From: Shewanella sp. MR-4
GTDB taxonomy: Bacteria; Pseudomonadota; Gammaproteobacteria; Enterobacterales; Shewanellaceae
Length of the DNA: 64,000 nucleotides
Assembly: GCF_000014685.1 (NCBI RefSeq)
Contig: NC_008321.1
Location: 1,981,001-2,045,000 of the forward strand
Direction of reading: 5' to 3'
The position numbers and the translations under genes were made by a program. This document shows, piece by piece, positions 54,554-63,606 of the stretch; within the stretch, counting starts at the first letter, position 1; each line of letters opens with the position of its first letter. Under the pieces are notes generated by a model. It was not told the DNA's origin and ran no database searches. It saw only the letters and a list, made by a program, of their open reading frames with translations.

Positions 54554-57500
54554 ATGTCTCAAGAAGTCATCACCAAATTTTCCGATTCTGTTGTGGGTCG
54601 CAGCAATATTTTGCAGCACATAGCCTGCATGCCCACCCCTCAATTTGCTCAGCTGCCATTATCCTTACCCAATTCATCGTTAAAACTGTTACGTGTAGAA
54701 GGAATTAATGATGAAAATCCAAGCGCATATAGGCTGGCGTTGGCTAATGTTTATGCTGCATTAGAGCATGAAGATCAAATTCAGTTTGTTTATTTGCTTG
54801 ATGTTAGTTTAGAAGGGGTTGCCCTTTATTTTGGGGTTAACCAGTTAACCTCTGCAATTGATGGGCCTGGGCATGAAGCGCTTAAAAATTTACGCGGGGC
54901 GCTTGAGGGCCAATTACCAGGGATTAATCTTTCTAAGCTAGAAAACATTGAGCCCTTGATGGCTCGTCTACAAGAAAGTAAGCATAAAGGTGTTGTACTT
55001 GGTATTCCAACAGGAAAGAGTCAAGAGCAAGACAGTGACGAAGAAGACTATCAGGGTATTGAAAGACTTGTTAGAACTTTGCTTTCTGGTAGTGGCAGTG
55101 ATTCAGACAGTATCAATTCTGCTAATTGGCAAATGGTTGTGGTGACGCAACCTTTAACTCGTAAAGATGCAAGAGTTTATCTAGATGGTGCCTATGAACT
55201 GGCAAGCGAACTATCCATTCAGGTGAAAACCAGTGTTCAAGCGGGTAGTAATAACAATGAGCAAAAGGGCAATAGTTTCAGCGAGGGGACATCGGATAGT
55301 ACCAATACTGGGCGCACCGATACTCGCAGCAAAAGTGACGGTGTTTCGCAGAGTAAAAATATTGGAAAGAGCTCCAATGACAATTCATCATCCAATCACT
55401 CGTCAGGTACCTCTAGTAGCGAAACTCAAGGCAAAAATTGGGGCACAAGTACCAGTATTGCTGATACTAAAGGCAGTAGCCACTCAACGAGTGTTAATGA
55501 GACCTATAATCTAAATCGCTCTGCAGGGAACAATATAGGTTTAACTAAAGAAGTGACCGATAAACGCGCCCAGCATCTGCTCGATCATATTGAAAAATCC
55601 CTTATTCCTAGGTTGCAAAAGGGCGTAACTAAAGGCTTATTTGGCACAGCCATTTACCTTGCGGCGGATACGCCATCCAGTTATCGCCGCTTAAAAAATA
55701 CCATTTGTTCCACCTATCAAGGGGGAGAAATCACTGTTAGCCCACTCGAAGTCGTTGATCTGAATGAAACCTCTGCCGCACAACTATTACAGTTACCAAC
55801 GTTAAAGCAATCACTTAACTATAGAAACGCTTTGTTTCACAGTATCACTAGCAGTCATGAATCACAGTTTTCGACGTTATTGACAGCTGATGAACTCGCT
55901 ATGGTTGCAGGATTACCACGGCATGAGTTACCAGGGCTGCGCCGGCGCAAAACAGTAGAATTTATTGTTGATTTACCAAGAGTTAAGGCCGATGATGCAC
56001 TTAAGTTAGGGGCTGTTATTGATCGAGGTCGTAAGCAACACACTAATTCAATCAACCTCAACAAGGCTGATTTTAATAAACATATCTTTGTGACTGGGGT
56101 CACTGGAGCGGGTAAAACCACAACCTGCCTTAATTTATTAATTGAATCGGCATTGCCTTTTTTAGTGATTGAACCCGCCAAAACTGAGTACCGCGCCTTA
56201 CATCAACATATGCCTAATCAGGTGGCGTATTATCGTCCTAATGGCGATCAACACCGTAGTTTGCGGCTCAATCCATTCGCATTGGTGCACCCGAAGCAAC
56301 ATATTCGAAGTCACGCGTCATTTTTACGCAATGTATTTGCTGCGATTTTCCCGATGGAAGCCTCTATGCCCTTTTTAGTTGAGCAAGCGATTCTGCGTGC
56401 CTACGAGGAAAAGGGCTGGGATTTAACGGATAACTCTTGTTTTTGTTGCGATGATCCTTTTGACCCAGCGGCGCAGGTCTGGCCAACTATGGGAGATATG
56501 ATCCGTCAACTTGACCTGTTGATCCCTGAACAAGGAATGGGTAAAGAGTTTGAAGAAAAATATCGCGGCTCTCTGGTTTCACGTTTGACCAGTCTTACTC
56601 ATGGCGTACTCGGGGATATTCTCAATGTGCCACAATCGCTGAATGTCGATGCGCTACTTGATAACAAGGTCGTTATTGAATTAGAAGAAATTAAAGATGG
56701 CGAAGGTAAGGCGCTAATGATGGCGCTGTTGTTGGGCGCGGTCAGCGAAGCCATCCGCTACAGGCATGGAAAAGACAGCACATTTCGTCACTTAACATTA
56801 ATAGAAGAAGCTCATCGTTTATTGGCAAAACCAGAGCCTGGCGATAAGGCGCGTGCAATGGCCGTTGACGCCTTTGCTGACTTACTTGCTGAGGTGCGTA
56901 AATACGGAGAAGGATTGATTATTGCAGATCAAATTCCAGCTAAGTTAGTGGCGGATGTGATTAAAAATACTCATACCAAAATTGTTCATCGTTTGTTTGC
57001 TGAGGACGATAGGCGCGCAATGGGCGAAGCCATGATGATGGATGAGGCACAGCGTGATTATTTACCTAATTTAGCTACAGGTGAGGCGGTTATTTTTTGT
57101 GGCGGATGGCATGGACCAGCTCATGGGGCTATCCGCGCAGATCTAGCGCAAACCGATGGAGATCCATTATCCGAGGATGATATTAATCAACTGGCAGTCA
57201 ATCAGCTCTGGCAAGAGAGAGCCAGATATTATCCTACACTTACTCACCTGGGCTGGCTTACCCAAGAAGAACATAAATTATCTTTTGCTGATTTTGTGCG
57301 CGCTGGGCGCAAGGCATTGAATATATTATTAGAATTAACTCCACCTATTTTGCAAAAGTCTAATGTAATCGAGTTAAAGCAGCTGAAACTTTCTGAGGCA
57401 TTGAAGCTCTGGCTAGAGAAATGGCAGCCAATTGCAGCGCAAAATCCCGTCAATCAAGATGAATGGAGGAGGGGGGCAAATTTACCATTGCCAACTCATC

Positions 57501-57751
57501 CTTTTACGGTGCTGCTACTCGCATTGATGCAAGATTGTCATCCAACCCTGCGTACAAAATCGAAAACAAATGCGATTTGGCCATTTCCTGCCACCGATTT
57601 TGCAATCTGGAGTGAGGGTCTGTCAGCGATGCTTAATACACTAGCAACCAGTTCTGCTACTGATGTTGTTAAAAAGCTCACAGACACAAAATCTAAGTGT
57701 GCTGAATTTGGAACGGTTCTTGACCAATTATCTAATTATCAAAAATTTTAA
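54554..57751 (+). CDS. HerA/DUF87-type hexameric ATPase with Ser/Asn-rich linker
   Basis: The product is 1065 residues. The C-terminal half is a HerA/FtsK-like ATPase: Walker A VTGVTGAGKTTTCLNLL (about 512-528), FLVIEPAKTEYRAL, Walker B HLTLIEEAHRLLA (about 748-760), and a late IIADQIPAKLVADVIKNTHT with the arginine-finger zone. Residues about 226-325 are a low-complexity stretch of Ser, Asn, Thr and Gly with short SKS/SSN/GTS patterns, likely a flexible linker between an N-terminal sensor-like domain and the motor. HerA ATPases translocate DNA and usually pair with nucleases or SIR2 proteins; none is visible here, and an Hsp70-like protein takes that position instead. The ATG follows AAGGATTGTTGC. 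Confidence 0.88.
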   Translation: MSQEVITKFSDSVVGRSNILQHIACMPTPQFAQLPLSLPNSSLKLLRVEGINDENPSAYRLALANVYAALEHEDQIQFVYLLDVSLEGVALYFGVNQLTSAIDGPGHEALKNLRGALEGQLPGINLSKLENIEPLMARLQESKHKGVVLGIPTGKSQEQDSDEEDYQGIERLVRTLLSGSGSDSDSINSANWQMVVVTQPLTRKDARVYLDGAYELASELSIQVKTSVQAGSNNNEQKGNSFSEGTSDSTNTGRTDTRSKSDGVSQSKNIGKSSNDNSSSNHSSGTSSSETQGKNWGTSTSIADTKGSSHSTSVNETYNLNRSAGNNIGLTKEVTDKRAQHLLDHIEKSLIPRLQKGVTKGLFGTAIYLAADTPSSYRRLKNTICSTYQGGEITVSPLEVVDLNETSAAQLLQLPTLKQSLNYRNALFHSITSSHESQFSTLLTADELAMVAGLPRHELPGLRRRKTVEFIVDLPRVKADDALKLGAVIDRGRKQHTNSINLNKADFNKHIFVTGVTGAGKTTTCLNLLIESALPFLVIEPAKTEYRALHQHMPNQVAYYRPNGDQHRSLRLNPFALVHPKQHIRSHASFLRNVFAAIFPMEASMPFLVEQAILRAYEEKGWDLTDNSCFCCDDPFDPAAQVWPTMGDMIRQLDLLIPEQGMGKEFEEKYRGSLVSRLTSLTHGVLGDILNVPQSLNVDALLDNKVVIELEEIKDGEGKALMMALLLGAVSEAIRYRHGKDSTFRHLTLIEEAHRLLAKPEPGDKARAMAVDAFADLLAEVRKYGEGLIIADQIPAKLVADVIKNTHTKIVHRLFAEDDRRAMGEAMMMDEAQRDYLPNLATGEAVIFCGGWHGPAHGAIRADLAQTDGDPLSEDDINQLAVNQLWQERARYYPTLTHLGWLTQEEHKLSFADFVRAGRKALNILLELTPPILQKSNVIELKQLKLSEALKLWLEKWQPIAAQNPVNQDEWRRGANLPLPTHPFTVLLLALMQDCHPTLRTKSKTNAIWPFPATDFAIWSEGLSAMLNTLATSSATDVVKKLTDTKSKCAEFGTVLDQLSNYQKF

Positions 57752-57768
57752 TTAATAGGAGCGTCATT

Positions 57769-58461
57769 ATGGGATTTTTAAGCATCATTAGCACTGCCAT
57801 TAGTTCAGCCTGCAGCACTATTGGCAGTGCCTTGAGTTCGTTTGCTAGTAGTTTAGGTCCAGTACTAAACACTATCGCGACTCATTTACCCAAACTAGGC
57901 GAGGCACTAGGACAGTTTGCGAATAACTTTTTACAAGCTGTAGGGATTTTAAAGCCAGACGAAGACGTTAAGCAATTGGGTGAGCGTGCGCTGCAAGCCG
58001 CGCAGGATGGGATTACACCTGAAATGTATGATGATTTTGACGATTATGTTCAAGCGCTGCGTAACTTTGAAATTGATCCTGATAAAGCCAAAAATCGCAA
58101 TGATGTCGAAAGGCTCGTTGTGGGCCTTGGCGTAGGCTCCTTTGGACTAGAGCAAAAGTTTGAGGCAGCGCCTGGCTCATTGTCTGCTATCTGGCTTTTA
58201 CCTGTGGCAAACCCAGAGTTTTTTACTGTTAATCGAATGGATTCGTTACTTCAGCAAGGTAAGTTAAGCGGTGATATTTTTGGCTATCTTGAACGTAAAC
58301 TTAGTGCGGGAGATTCTTACCGGATGGCTGACGGCATGGCAGAAACATTGGCCAGCACGAGCGGTATTGATAGCAAACAAGAGCTATTTACAGCCCTCGA
58401 ACAGGCTAAAGATAACTGGCACAGCATAAATGACAGTGTTGACAATATAGACAAGGAATAA
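57769..58461 (+). CDS. Helical small protein with hydrophobic MGFLS N-terminus
   Basis: The product is 230 residues; I do not recognise it. Residues 1-65 are unusually rich in Ser, Ala, Leu and Ile (MGFLSIISTAISSACSTIGS and on) and form amphipathic to hydrophobic helices that could insert into membranes or pack in an oligomer. The rest is acidic and helical, with a DDFDDYVQALRNFEIDP stretch. It starts 17 bases after the HerA-like gene and 2 bases before the next start. The next gene repeats the MGFLS(x)IS opening. A pore-like or membrane-anchoring role is a guess. Confidence 0.65.
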   Translation: MGFLSIISTAISSACSTIGSALSSFASSLGPVLNTIATHLPKLGEALGQFANNFLQAVGILKPDEDVKQLGERALQAAQDGITPEMYDDFDDYVQALRNFEIDPDKAKNRNDVERLVVGLGVGSFGLEQKFEAAPGSLSAIWLLPVANPEFFTVNRMDSLLQQGKLSGDIFGYLERKLSAGDSYRMADGMAETLASTSGIDSKQELFTALEQAKDNWHSINDSVDNIDKE

Positions 58462-58463
58462 AA

Positions 58464-58661
58464 ATGGGATTTCTTAGCTCAATTTCTGGCCCGTTTTCGC
58501 AGATAAATGCAGCAGACAAACCTGAAAGCCAAAAAGACGCACTGTTTGCAGACTTTGAAGAAACTGTCGCTAAGTTTCAGCAATTTGACCTTGAAGCCTT
58601 TGAGGACAATAACAATGACAAATCATGCTTGCCAGAATCCCAATCAAGAATGAAAGAATAG
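58464..58661 (+). CDS. Short MGFLS-type protein
   Basis: The product is 65 residues. It begins MGFLSSISGPFSQINAA, matching the first residues of the previous protein, then becomes acidic (DFEETVAKFQQFDLEAFEDNN). Starts with ATG after AAGGAATAAA, two bases past the preceding stop. Function unknown; the shared N-terminus suggests that both bind the same surface, for example the HerA-like or Hsp70-like partner. Confidence 0.6.
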   Translation: MGFLSSISGPFSQINAADKPESQKDALFADFEETVAKFQQFDLEAFEDNNNDKSCLPESQSRMKE

Positions 58662-58665
58662 GCCA

Positions 58666-59511
58666 ATGACATCTCATCAATTCAGCCAGTTAACATCTGT
58701 GATCATCTTTTGGGTACAAGACCACCTTGCCGCTTGGGCGCTAAGCGCTAATCAAGTTCCAGTTGAACTCCCCATCGAGGGGGAAAAGCAATGGTTAGCT
58801 TGTACTAAAGGGGAGCGGCTTTCCCAAGCGCTTGCCGATATAGATTCACGTCTTGGGGGACATAATTCGTTACAACTAATTTACGATGCAAAGAGTCAGC
58901 CAAACCTAGAGGCTGCGCTACCTAAATTGCTAGTTCAATTGTCTAACCGAGGTTGGCAGGTTCTTTCCTTTGAGCACTTAGCCAAACGTTGTGCTTTGAC
59001 TGTTAATGCTGAGCTACCCCAAAAAAGCTTGGTCGCTGAGCTGCTCCTGCCCATGTTGCTTGCTGCAGATAACGCTACTGAGCGCCAGAGGTTACAGGAG
59101 GTGACTCATCGCGAACATCAAGCACTAACACAGCAATTACAGTGGGATAGAGAACAAATCATGAAGGAGAATGAACGGTTAGTGGCTCAAAATGCCATAC
59201 TACGTCGTGTAGATACAGAGCAGTTGATGAGTTACCTGCCCGCATTATTTCCTCGGGTATTTACCGTTATCGACGGGAATGAGCTGGCTTTATTAGCCGG
59301 ACGGATAGAGCCCTTTAAAATAGCAAACCCTTACCCTGAACCGAGTCCAGAAACTCTCTACCAGCTGCAGCGACAATTTAAAAAACTGCCAATAGACAAT
59401 CAACGCCAAATTGTCGGTTTTGTTTCAGAATTACCGCAGCGGCAGCAATTAACGCCCCGCCCTGAAATACGTAGTCTGATAGAGCAACTAGAGGCGGATA
59501 AACATGCCTGA
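58666..59511 (+). CDS. Unrecognised soluble protein of the HerA-Hsp70 operon
   Basis: The product is 281 residues, Gln- and Leu-rich. An N-terminal alpha/beta part of about 120 residues (VIIFWVQDHLAAW; LQLIYDAKSQPNLEAALPKL) leads to a coiled-coil-like stretch at about 140-185 (RQRLQEVTHREHQALTQQL, NERLVAQNAILRR), then a C-terminal helical part. No catalytic motif is visible. It overlaps the next gene by 8 bases, so the two are translationally coupled and probably form a complex. Confidence 0.65.
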   Translation: MTSHQFSQLTSVIIFWVQDHLAAWALSANQVPVELPIEGEKQWLACTKGERLSQALADIDSRLGGHNSLQLIYDAKSQPNLEAALPKLLVQLSNRGWQVLSFEHLAKRCALTVNAELPQKSLVAELLLPMLLAADNATERQRLQEVTHREHQALTQQLQWDREQIMKENERLVAQNAILRRVDTEQLMSYLPALFPRVFTVIDGNELALLAGRIEPFKIANPYPEPSPETLYQLQRQFKKLPIDNQRQIVGFVSELPQRQQLTPRPEIRSLIEQLEADKHA

Positions 59512-60457
59512 TCACCAAGAAGAAAACTCTTTTAAGCATTTAACCCTTGATGAACAAAAACGCTTAGATGAACTCAGTCACAACTGGGCTAAGGAGGATA
59601 TAAGCTTTTTTTCGGGTAGCCCGAAGTTAAGCGTGTTTGACTTAAAACTGTTGCTCTTGCATTTTGAGCCCTTAAAAAGTTTGATCCAGCAGCTTGCCCA
59701 CCAGACATATAGCAACACATCCGCTATTAGTGATGCTTGCACCTTTGCTGCTAATCCCTTAACTACCGACACATCCTTAACTGCGGCGCACTGTTTGCCA
59801 ACAGCCTTGGTTGAGCTACAAGCCCTTGAGCAACAGTTAGCGCAGGCACATGGTGCCAATAGCCAACTCGAGCAGGAGTTGCAACAACTTCAATCGAAGC
59901 TTTACGAGCAGCAGAATAAAAATCTCACATTAGAAAATGCGTTAACGTCGGCTACCGCAAAACTAAAGCAGTTAGAAGCTCAATATCAACAAGCCCAACA
60001 GGCCTTAACGGCTGCTTCCAAAGCATTAAGCCACCCGGTGCAAAATATCCTCAGGCAAGACTTAAGCTTAAGTACCGATTTGGGACTTAATGCATCCGGG
60101 GGCGCAGAGCCTTCAAGTACAGATTTAATTAGCACCGTTGCGGTAATGTCTCAACTCGATAGTGTTAAACGCTTATGGGACTTACTGAAAGATCGCTGCG
60201 AACAGCAAAATAGAGCCGCCAGCCAAGCCGAGGCCCAATTGCTTGCGACTGCACTTGGCTGGCATAACCACAACTGGCAGCAAAAGCCCTATCAGCTCTT
60301 TGAGCCAACGATGGGACAGAGTTTTGATTTTAACCAACAGCAGCGCGCAGCCTTCAGCCAACCGATTGGAGAAACAGTAAAAGCGGTGGTGCTTCCTGGG
60401 ATAAGAGATCATGCGGGGCGATTACTTAAAAAAGCCTTAGTTATCACCACACCCTAG
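59504..60457 (+). CDS. Coiled-coil protein of the HerA-Hsp70 operon
   Basis: The product is 317 residues. A long heptad coiled coil covers about residues 105-170 (LVELQALEQQLAQAHG, LEQELQQLQSKLYEQQNKN, KLKQLEAQYQQAQQAL). A short N-terminal helical domain precedes it, and a C-terminal domain with TALGWHNHNWQQKPYQLFEP and VVLPGIRDHAGRLLKKALV follows. The final part resembles nucleotide-exchange-factor-like tails in layout (coiled coil then small domain, as in GrpE), and the next gene is Hsp70-like. That resemblance is structural speculation. Confidence 0.65.
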   Translation: MPDHQEENSFKHLTLDEQKRLDELSHNWAKEDISFFSGSPKLSVFDLKLLLLHFEPLKSLIQQLAHQTYSNTSAISDACTFAANPLTTDTSLTAAHCLPTALVELQALEQQLAQAHGANSQLEQELQQLQSKLYEQQNKNLTLENALTSATAKLKQLEAQYQQAQQALTAASKALSHPVQNILRQDLSLSTDLGLNASGGAEPSSTDLISTVAVMSQLDSVKRLWDLLKDRCEQQNRAASQAEAQLLATALGWHNHNWQQKPYQLFEPTMGQSFDFNQQQRAAFSQPIGETVKAVVLPGIRDHAGRLLKKALVITTP

Positions 60458-60580
60458 CGATTTTGATATAGCAGACAGACGCTCATAATGGCATTTGGCC
60501 GAAACATTCGCTTTATTTAATGCAATGCTATGGTCTCTTACGAGTGTTAACTGCAAGATTCCATTACGGATAATAGCAAT

Positions 60581-63496
60581 ATGATTCAACACCAACCTCA
60601 ACAGTATTCACAGCCGCAAGAAACTAACTCGAATCATTCCAGCGGTGTGTGTGGTAAATCGAGCCCTAAAACAGCCAGAAATTTTATTCAACATTTTTAC
60701 GATGAGCTTGCTGATTTCACTGAATCTTTAGCAACTGAGCGGTTTTGGCATATTTGCCCCCTTGGTAGTAACGAAGCTTGTGGACTATTCGATACCCAAA
60801 CGGGCCTAAAATATCCGCCAATTGTTGCTTATCAACAGTTTTTTTCCGCGAATGCTTTTGTATTGGTCAAGGACAAACATGGGAATTCTGCAAAATTTCA
60901 TACTCAGAACAAGCTTTTATGGTCACATGGTGCTGGTTCTAACCTAATAAAGGGGAATCTAGATACGCTTAAAACCGAAGCTGCAAAGTTTCGAATCCTT
61001 GGATTAGAAAAATGGTGTGTGCCGAAAACGCCCAATTTCAAACAATTTGCCCTAAGTAAGGCAAATCCAGACGTAAATGCAAAGGGAATATTAAATCAAA
61101 ACGACTGGATGACCCAAGAGTATCAAGTTGGGCTTGAAAAATGGGATTTGTATCCTACCTTTTATGAAGGATATCTCTATGCTTGCAATTCTTCTTGGCA
61201 ATCCCTTAGTTTTTCTCAAATAGCTATATTTACCATCGAACATCAATACACATTATCAACCGTCGATAAGCAAGAAAGTACATTTTGTAAAGCGGATAAT
61301 AGTTGGCAAGAGCTAGACCACGAGCAACTACTTATCACCCTCAATGAACAGGGGGTTTATTTACGCGGCGTTAATCAAGATCAATGTTTAACGAGTCCGA
61401 TTAGTACACTGAATGGCTTAGATTGGCGACCTTGCCGTTTACCTCAATTAGAAAAGGCAAGGTTAACCGATCTCAATAAAGGTTTATGGGAATTGTGGGA
61501 CTGTGACCCCGAGACACTGGCTAAGCTTAAGTTGGTAGCTCGTAATCCCAAGCAGGATGTTAAATTGCACAATGTGGCAATCGATTTTGGCACGAGTAGT
61601 ACTGTAGTAGCCTATTGCGACCAGCATGGTGCGCGGCAGTTACTGCGCATTGGCGTGCGGGATTTTTACCAGCAACCAGAAGCCAACCACTATGAAAACC
61701 CCACAGTATTAGAAATATTGGATTTTGAGCGCTTCAGGGCAATCTGGCAGCGCCAAACTTACCGGCCAGAGCTTGATTGGAACTGGTTACATACTTCCCA
61801 CGAGGCACAGGAAAGCTTTAGAAATAACCCCGGCGATACTGGAGTGCTTGCCAGAATTTTACCGCGTATTAAGCAGTGGGCTATGCGTTCAGATAAGCAA
61901 CTGCTGCGGTTAACTGACTACCAAGGCCATGAATTGACCCTTGCGGCATTAACAGAACGTAACCCTGTGCGTGGTCAGGCGATGGAGGTGAGCACTGCCG
62001 ATCCCTTTGATCCGGTCGAGCTATATGCTTGGTATTTAGGGATGACCATCAACTGGCGTGAGCGTGGCTTGTATCTTAAATACCACCTGACGTTCCCAGC
62101 AAAATATGAGCGCGCGACTAAAGATAAAATCCTTGCCAGTTTCCGCCGAGGCTTACAGCGTAGCTTGCCAAGCACGTTAGTGTCTCAAAATGAAATTTTT
62201 AGGGACTTTGAAGTAAAAGAATTGGCATCAGAGCCGGCAGCTTATGCCGCTGCGGCGTTACATCATTTAGCCTCTCAAGACGCTGCGGATACTAGTACAG
62301 TGATAAATGGCAACAGCCGCAGTATCAAGCCTAAGTTAACCGACGATGGCATTGCGTATGCAGTATTTGATTTTGGCGGTGGTACAACTGACTTTGATTT
62401 TGGTCTTTGGCGCTGGGCAACGGCTGACGAGGAGGATGAAGGTTATGAGCAAGTATTTGAGTCGCTTCATTCATCTGGGGATAATTTTTTAGGTGGCGAA
62501 AATTTACTCGAACACCTTGTTTATGAGACCTTTAAAGACAATTTAGACATTTGCCGTGAATATAAGATCCCCTTCACTCGGCCCCTTGATGGCAAATCCT
62601 TTAGCGGCGATGAAGTTTTTGTCCAACAAACTCAAGCGGCGCAAACTAACTCTGTATTACTCGGAACAAAGTTACGCCCATTTATGGAGAATGCTGATAG
62701 CCAATTTGAATCTCAAGCTTCCATAGATTTGCTTAATATGGATGGGCAGAAAGTTAAGAGTGAGATTAGTTTTGATGTTCAAAAGCTAGATGCCTTGTTA
62801 TTTGATCGAATTAAAGAAGGTTTACGTGCCTTTTTAGTAGAATTAGACCATGTGGTTGAACAATTAGGTCCAAGGCCTATACATTTACTATTGGCAGGGA
62901 ATGGTAGCCGGTCAAGGCATATTACCGCGTTGGTTGAGAATGAAAGTGATGAATGGAACGCATTGCTTGCAGAGGTATTTCAAGGCAGAAGTCCAACATT
63001 AGTTATTCATCCTCCTTTGGCGGTAAACCAAGATAATTTGCATGCACCAACGGCTAAAACTGGGGTTGCACTCGGTTTGTTGCGACTTTGCCCTGGTGAA
63101 AAAGTAAAACTTATTAATAAGATTAGAACAGAAAGCCATGATGAAGCGCCATTTCGCTATTATTTGGGCGGTATTCGTCGTGGACAATTTACGCCGCAGT
63201 TGGCCCCCTCTAGTGATTATCAACAGTGGCAATTGTTGGGTAGTATGCCTCAGCAGGTTTTTAAGCTGTGTTACAGTGTAAGTCCGAAAGCTAAGGTGGG
63301 CATGCAAGAAGGGGATCCTGAGTTATTGATCCACAGAGTTGATTTTCCTGCTGCGCCATCTGGAACGAAACTTTTTGTCCGTGCAATTCATCCCTGTATT
63401 GTGGAATTAGCAGCGGTAAGCGAAGAGGCTTTGCTTGAATCAGATATTATTAGTCGTATGAAACTGGATCTTGAAACGGGATTGATAACCTCGTAA
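60581..63496 (+). CDS. Large Hsp70/actin-fold ATPase
   Basis: The product is 971 residues. The Hsp70-type ATPase domain begins only at about residue 330: phosphate-1 NVAIDFGTSSTVVAYC (about 330-345), phosphate-2 AVFDFGGGTTDFDFGLW (about 592-608) and the adenosine motif HLLLAGNGSRSRH (about 766-778). Ahead of it lies a ~320-residue domain I do not recognise, with several Trp residues. The C-terminal ~150 residues replace the normal substrate-binding domain. The nearest analogues are the Hsp70-like proteins of predicted NTP-dependent conflict systems. It is preceded by a 123-base gap and followed by a HEPN-like gene, suggesting sensor or chaperone control of an effector. Confidence 0.85.
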   Translation: MIQHQPQQYSQPQETNSNHSSGVCGKSSPKTARNFIQHFYDELADFTESLATERFWHICPLGSNEACGLFDTQTGLKYPPIVAYQQFFSANAFVLVKDKHGNSAKFHTQNKLLWSHGAGSNLIKGNLDTLKTEAAKFRILGLEKWCVPKTPNFKQFALSKANPDVNAKGILNQNDWMTQEYQVGLEKWDLYPTFYEGYLYACNSSWQSLSFSQIAIFTIEHQYTLSTVDKQESTFCKADNSWQELDHEQLLITLNEQGVYLRGVNQDQCLTSPISTLNGLDWRPCRLPQLEKARLTDLNKGLWELWDCDPETLAKLKLVARNPKQDVKLHNVAIDFGTSSTVVAYCDQHGARQLLRIGVRDFYQQPEANHYENPTVLEILDFERFRAIWQRQTYRPELDWNWLHTSHEAQESFRNNPGDTGVLARILPRIKQWAMRSDKQLLRLTDYQGHELTLAALTERNPVRGQAMEVSTADPFDPVELYAWYLGMTINWRERGLYLKYHLTFPAKYERATKDKILASFRRGLQRSLPSTLVSQNEIFRDFEVKELASEPAAYAAAALHHLASQDAADTSTVINGNSRSIKPKLTDDGIAYAVFDFGGGTTDFDFGLWRWATADEEDEGYEQVFESLHSSGDNFLGGENLLEHLVYETFKDNLDICREYKIPFTRPLDGKSFSGDEVFVQQTQAAQTNSVLLGTKLRPFMENADSQFESQASIDLLNMDGQKVKSEISFDVQKLDALLFDRIKEGLRAFLVELDHVVEQLGPRPIHLLLAGNGSRSRHITALVENESDEWNALLAEVFQGRSPTLVIHPPLAVNQDNLHAPTAKTGVALGLLRLCPGEKVKLINKIRTESHDEAPFRYYLGGIRRGQFTPQLAPSSDYQQWQLLGSMPQQVFKLCYSVSPKAKVGMQEGDPELLIHRVDFPAAPSGTKLFVRAIHPCIVELAAVSEEALLESDIISRMKLDLETGLITS

Positions 63497-63606
63497 CGGT
63501 GTGTTTGATTAAAATCGTTATTTCGACATGTTACGGCTTATTTATGACCAAATTGGATCATATATAAGCCTGTTAATAAGGTAAAGATCGTTAAGGATCA
63601 ATAGCA

